Positions 6,385 through 7,145 of a stretch of 7,145 bases of DNA are shown piece by piece; the stretch's first letter is position 1; each line of letters starts with the position of its first letter. Position numbers and translations under genes: made by a program. This DNA is from CAZUZD01 sp964624465 (GTDB lineage Bacteria; Planctomycetota; Planctomycetia; Isosphaerales; Isosphaeraceae): positions 1 to 7,145 of the forward strand of contig CAZUZD010000307.1 in NCBI GenBank assembly GCA_964624465.1, read 5' to 3'. The notes beneath the pieces were generated by a model. It was not told the DNA's origin. It searched no databases and saw only the letters and a list, made by a program, of their open reading frames with translations.

Positions 6385-6541
6385 CGGGGTGCCCGGGTTC
6401 CGCTGTGCGGAGCCCGGCCGCGGAGGGCAGCGAATCGTCGGCGTGGCCACGCCCCGCTCTGGCCACGGCCCACCTGAACCGATCACGGTCCGAGGCCGGG
6501 GATCCGGGCTCCGAGGGCGGAACCCGGGCACCCCGGTTTTT
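6385..6541 (+). terminator. Nested long inverted repeat ending in a T run, downstream of aroF
   Basis: The 19 bases at 6385-6403 are the exact reverse complement of 6517-6535. A 10-bp repeat, CGGAGCCCGG (6408-6417) with CCGGGCTCCG (6504-6513), is nested inside, separated from the outer arms by only 4 and 3 bases. An 8-bp apical stem, CGTGGCCA/TGGCCACG, is at 6442-6449/6460-6467. The 3' arm runs into GTTTTTCG (6536-6543), so as RNA it can end aroF transcription. At about 150 bases it is far larger than a usual terminator and could be a small mobile or repeated element that has become one. Confidence 0.6.
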
Positions 6542-6578
6542 CGCGATTGGTCGGGCGGATCAGCGTGAGCGGCATACG

Positions 6579-6611
6579 CCGCGCCGGGGGGGCGGCCTAG
6601 CTCCGGCGCGG
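6579..6611. repeat. 9-bp GC hairpin inside the palindrome
   Basis: CCGCGCCGG (6579-6587) pairs perfectly with CCGGCGCGG (6603-6611) around a 15-base loop holding most of a G7 run. An alternative stem GCGGCCC/GGGCCGC is at 6608-6614/6630-6636. The two share bases 6608-6611, so they are mutually exclusive. Confidence 0.5.
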
Positions 6612-6640
6612 CCCCCCTGATAGAATAGAGGGCCGCACAT

Positions 6641-6652
6641 GGGGGGGGGGGG
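6641..6652. repeat. Homopolymer tract of 12 G
   Basis: Twelve consecutive G on the + strand lie at the inner edge of the right palindrome arm. The tract is non-coding, 52 bases beyond the polyphosphate kinase stop codon. Such tracts are prone to slippage and also to sequencing or assembly length error. Confidence 0.9.
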
Positions 6653-6703
6653 ATGACGCTCCGCTGATCCGCCCTACAAATCGGATAACGTCGGCGGCGC
6701 CGG

Positions 6704-7145
6704 TCAGTCGACCTTCAGGCCGCCGCGGTGGAAGCGGCCGACGATGTTGGGGTCGGGGAAGATCGAGGTCTTCGCCCTCTCGGCGCCGGGGTAGTTCATG
6801 ATCGAGAGCACGTAGCGGATGCTCTCCAGCCGGGCCTTGCGCTTGTTGTTGGCCTGCACGATGGTCCACGGGCTGAAGCTCGTGTGGGTGCGGCTGAACA
6901 TCACTTCCTTGTAGCGGGTGTAGGCGTCCCAGAGGTCCTGGGCCTTGTGGTCGATCGGGCTGAGCTTCCACTGCTTCAGCGGGTTGCTCCGCCGCGACTC
7001 GAACCGCGCCTGCTGCACGTCCTTGGCGATCGAGAACCAGAACTTCACCAGCACCACGCCGTCCTCGACCAGCATGTGCTCGAACTCGGGCACCTGGCGG
7101 AGGAACCGCTCGTACTCGGTCTCGGTGCAGAAGCCGTTGACCGGC
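6704..7145 (-). CDS. ppk2: Polyphosphate kinase 2 (PPK2), C-terminal half, 5' end outside window
   Basis: Read on the minus strand from the window edge to TGA (complement of 6704-6706), 146 residues are visible, about half of the roughly 260-300 usual for single-domain PPK2. The enzyme transfers phosphate between inorganic polyphosphate and nucleoside diphosphates in the cytoplasm. The visible part starts at PVNGFCTETEYERFL, just after where the Walker B region is expected; the Walker A and B motifs should lie to the right. Diagnostic stretches are VLVKFWFSIAKDVQQARFE (lid region), NPLKQWKLSPIDHKAQDLW, a YKEVMFSRTHT segment, SPWTIVQANNKRKARLESIRYVL, and a short tail ending GGLKVD. These match the one-domain PPK2 family closely. 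The GTG complementary to 7091-7093 is internal, not the start. The gene converges on aroF, with the palindrome and G12 tract between them. Substrate preference (ADP or GDP) cannot be told from this part. Confidence 0.95.
   Translation of the reverse strand, partial: PVNGFCTETEYERFLRQVPEFEHMLVEDGVVLVKFWFSIAKDVQQARFESRRSNPLKQWKLSPIDHKAQDLWDAYTRYKEVMFSRTHTSFSPWTIVQANNKRKARLESIRYVLSIMNYPGAERAKTSIFPDPNIVGRFHRGGLKVD

Larger units (their letters stand above)
6544..6683. repeat. REPIN/MITE-like imperfect palindrome between convergent genes
   Basis: The 22 bases at 6544-6565 match the reverse complement of 6662-6683 at 20 positions; 13 bases (GGGCGGATCAGCG) are identical without a break. The similarity runs inward, with one bulge and a few mismatches, to about 6577 and 6651. 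Both arms read GGGCGGATCAGCG(T)GAGCG outward-in, which resembles the dispersed bacterial repeat GGGCGGATTAGCG-AGCG known to me from many genomes (from memory). Two such units in inverted orientation would make a REPIN. No clear target-site duplication is seen at the ends, and no transposase lies in the window. Confidence 0.5.

Noticed and set aside
5127..6473. 448-codon minus-strand frame opposite aroF
   Set aside because: Low-complexity composition and complete overlap with an unmistakable DAHP synthase in the other direction.

Overview
The window looks like chromosomal DNA of a high-GC planctomycete, most likely of the Isosphaeraceae type. The evidence is a strong G/C bias at third codon positions, a large exported-type protein whose arginine-rich N-terminus carries the planctomycetal LEPR-XLL-like motif (LEGRQLLA) ahead of beta-helix and DUF11 modules, and long intergenic spacers between single genes. 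The genus cannot be fixed from this sequence.

Layout. 1-654 (+) is the 3' end of a gene cut by the window edge; it resembles a peptidase_MA/DUF1570-type metalloprotease whose HExxH motif appears degenerate. 655-988 is a gene-free leader. 989-4600 (+) encodes a 1203-residue beta-helix/DUF11 surface or secreted protein. 4601-5348 is a 748-base spacer that is unusually rich in signals. It holds a hairpin after the surface-protein gene, a good sigma70-type promoter (4640-4668), a structured segment with a ten-codon ORF behind an extended Shine-Dalgarno sequence, and a terminator-like hairpin. After these come a 53-codon ORF with a Trp/Tyr/Phe cluster and a second, very strong hairpin. 5349-6362 (+) encodes a type I-beta DAHP synthase (aroF), the first enzyme of the shikimate pathway. 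6363-6703 carries a nested inverted repeat ending in a T run and a REPIN-like palindrome with a G12 tract. 6704-7145 (-) is the C-terminal half of a polyphosphate kinase 2, convergent with aroF.

The genes do not form an operon; each has its own leader or convergent boundary. The most interesting hypothesis is transcription attenuation of aroF: an aromatic-rich leader ORF at 5000-5161 is followed by a hairpin over its stop codon and a perfect 16-bp terminator-like stem, all upstream of the DAHP synthase. A second candidate is a separate small structured transcript at about 4675-4953. Both are inferences from sequence alone. No CRISPR array, tRNA, rRNA or transposase gene was seen.
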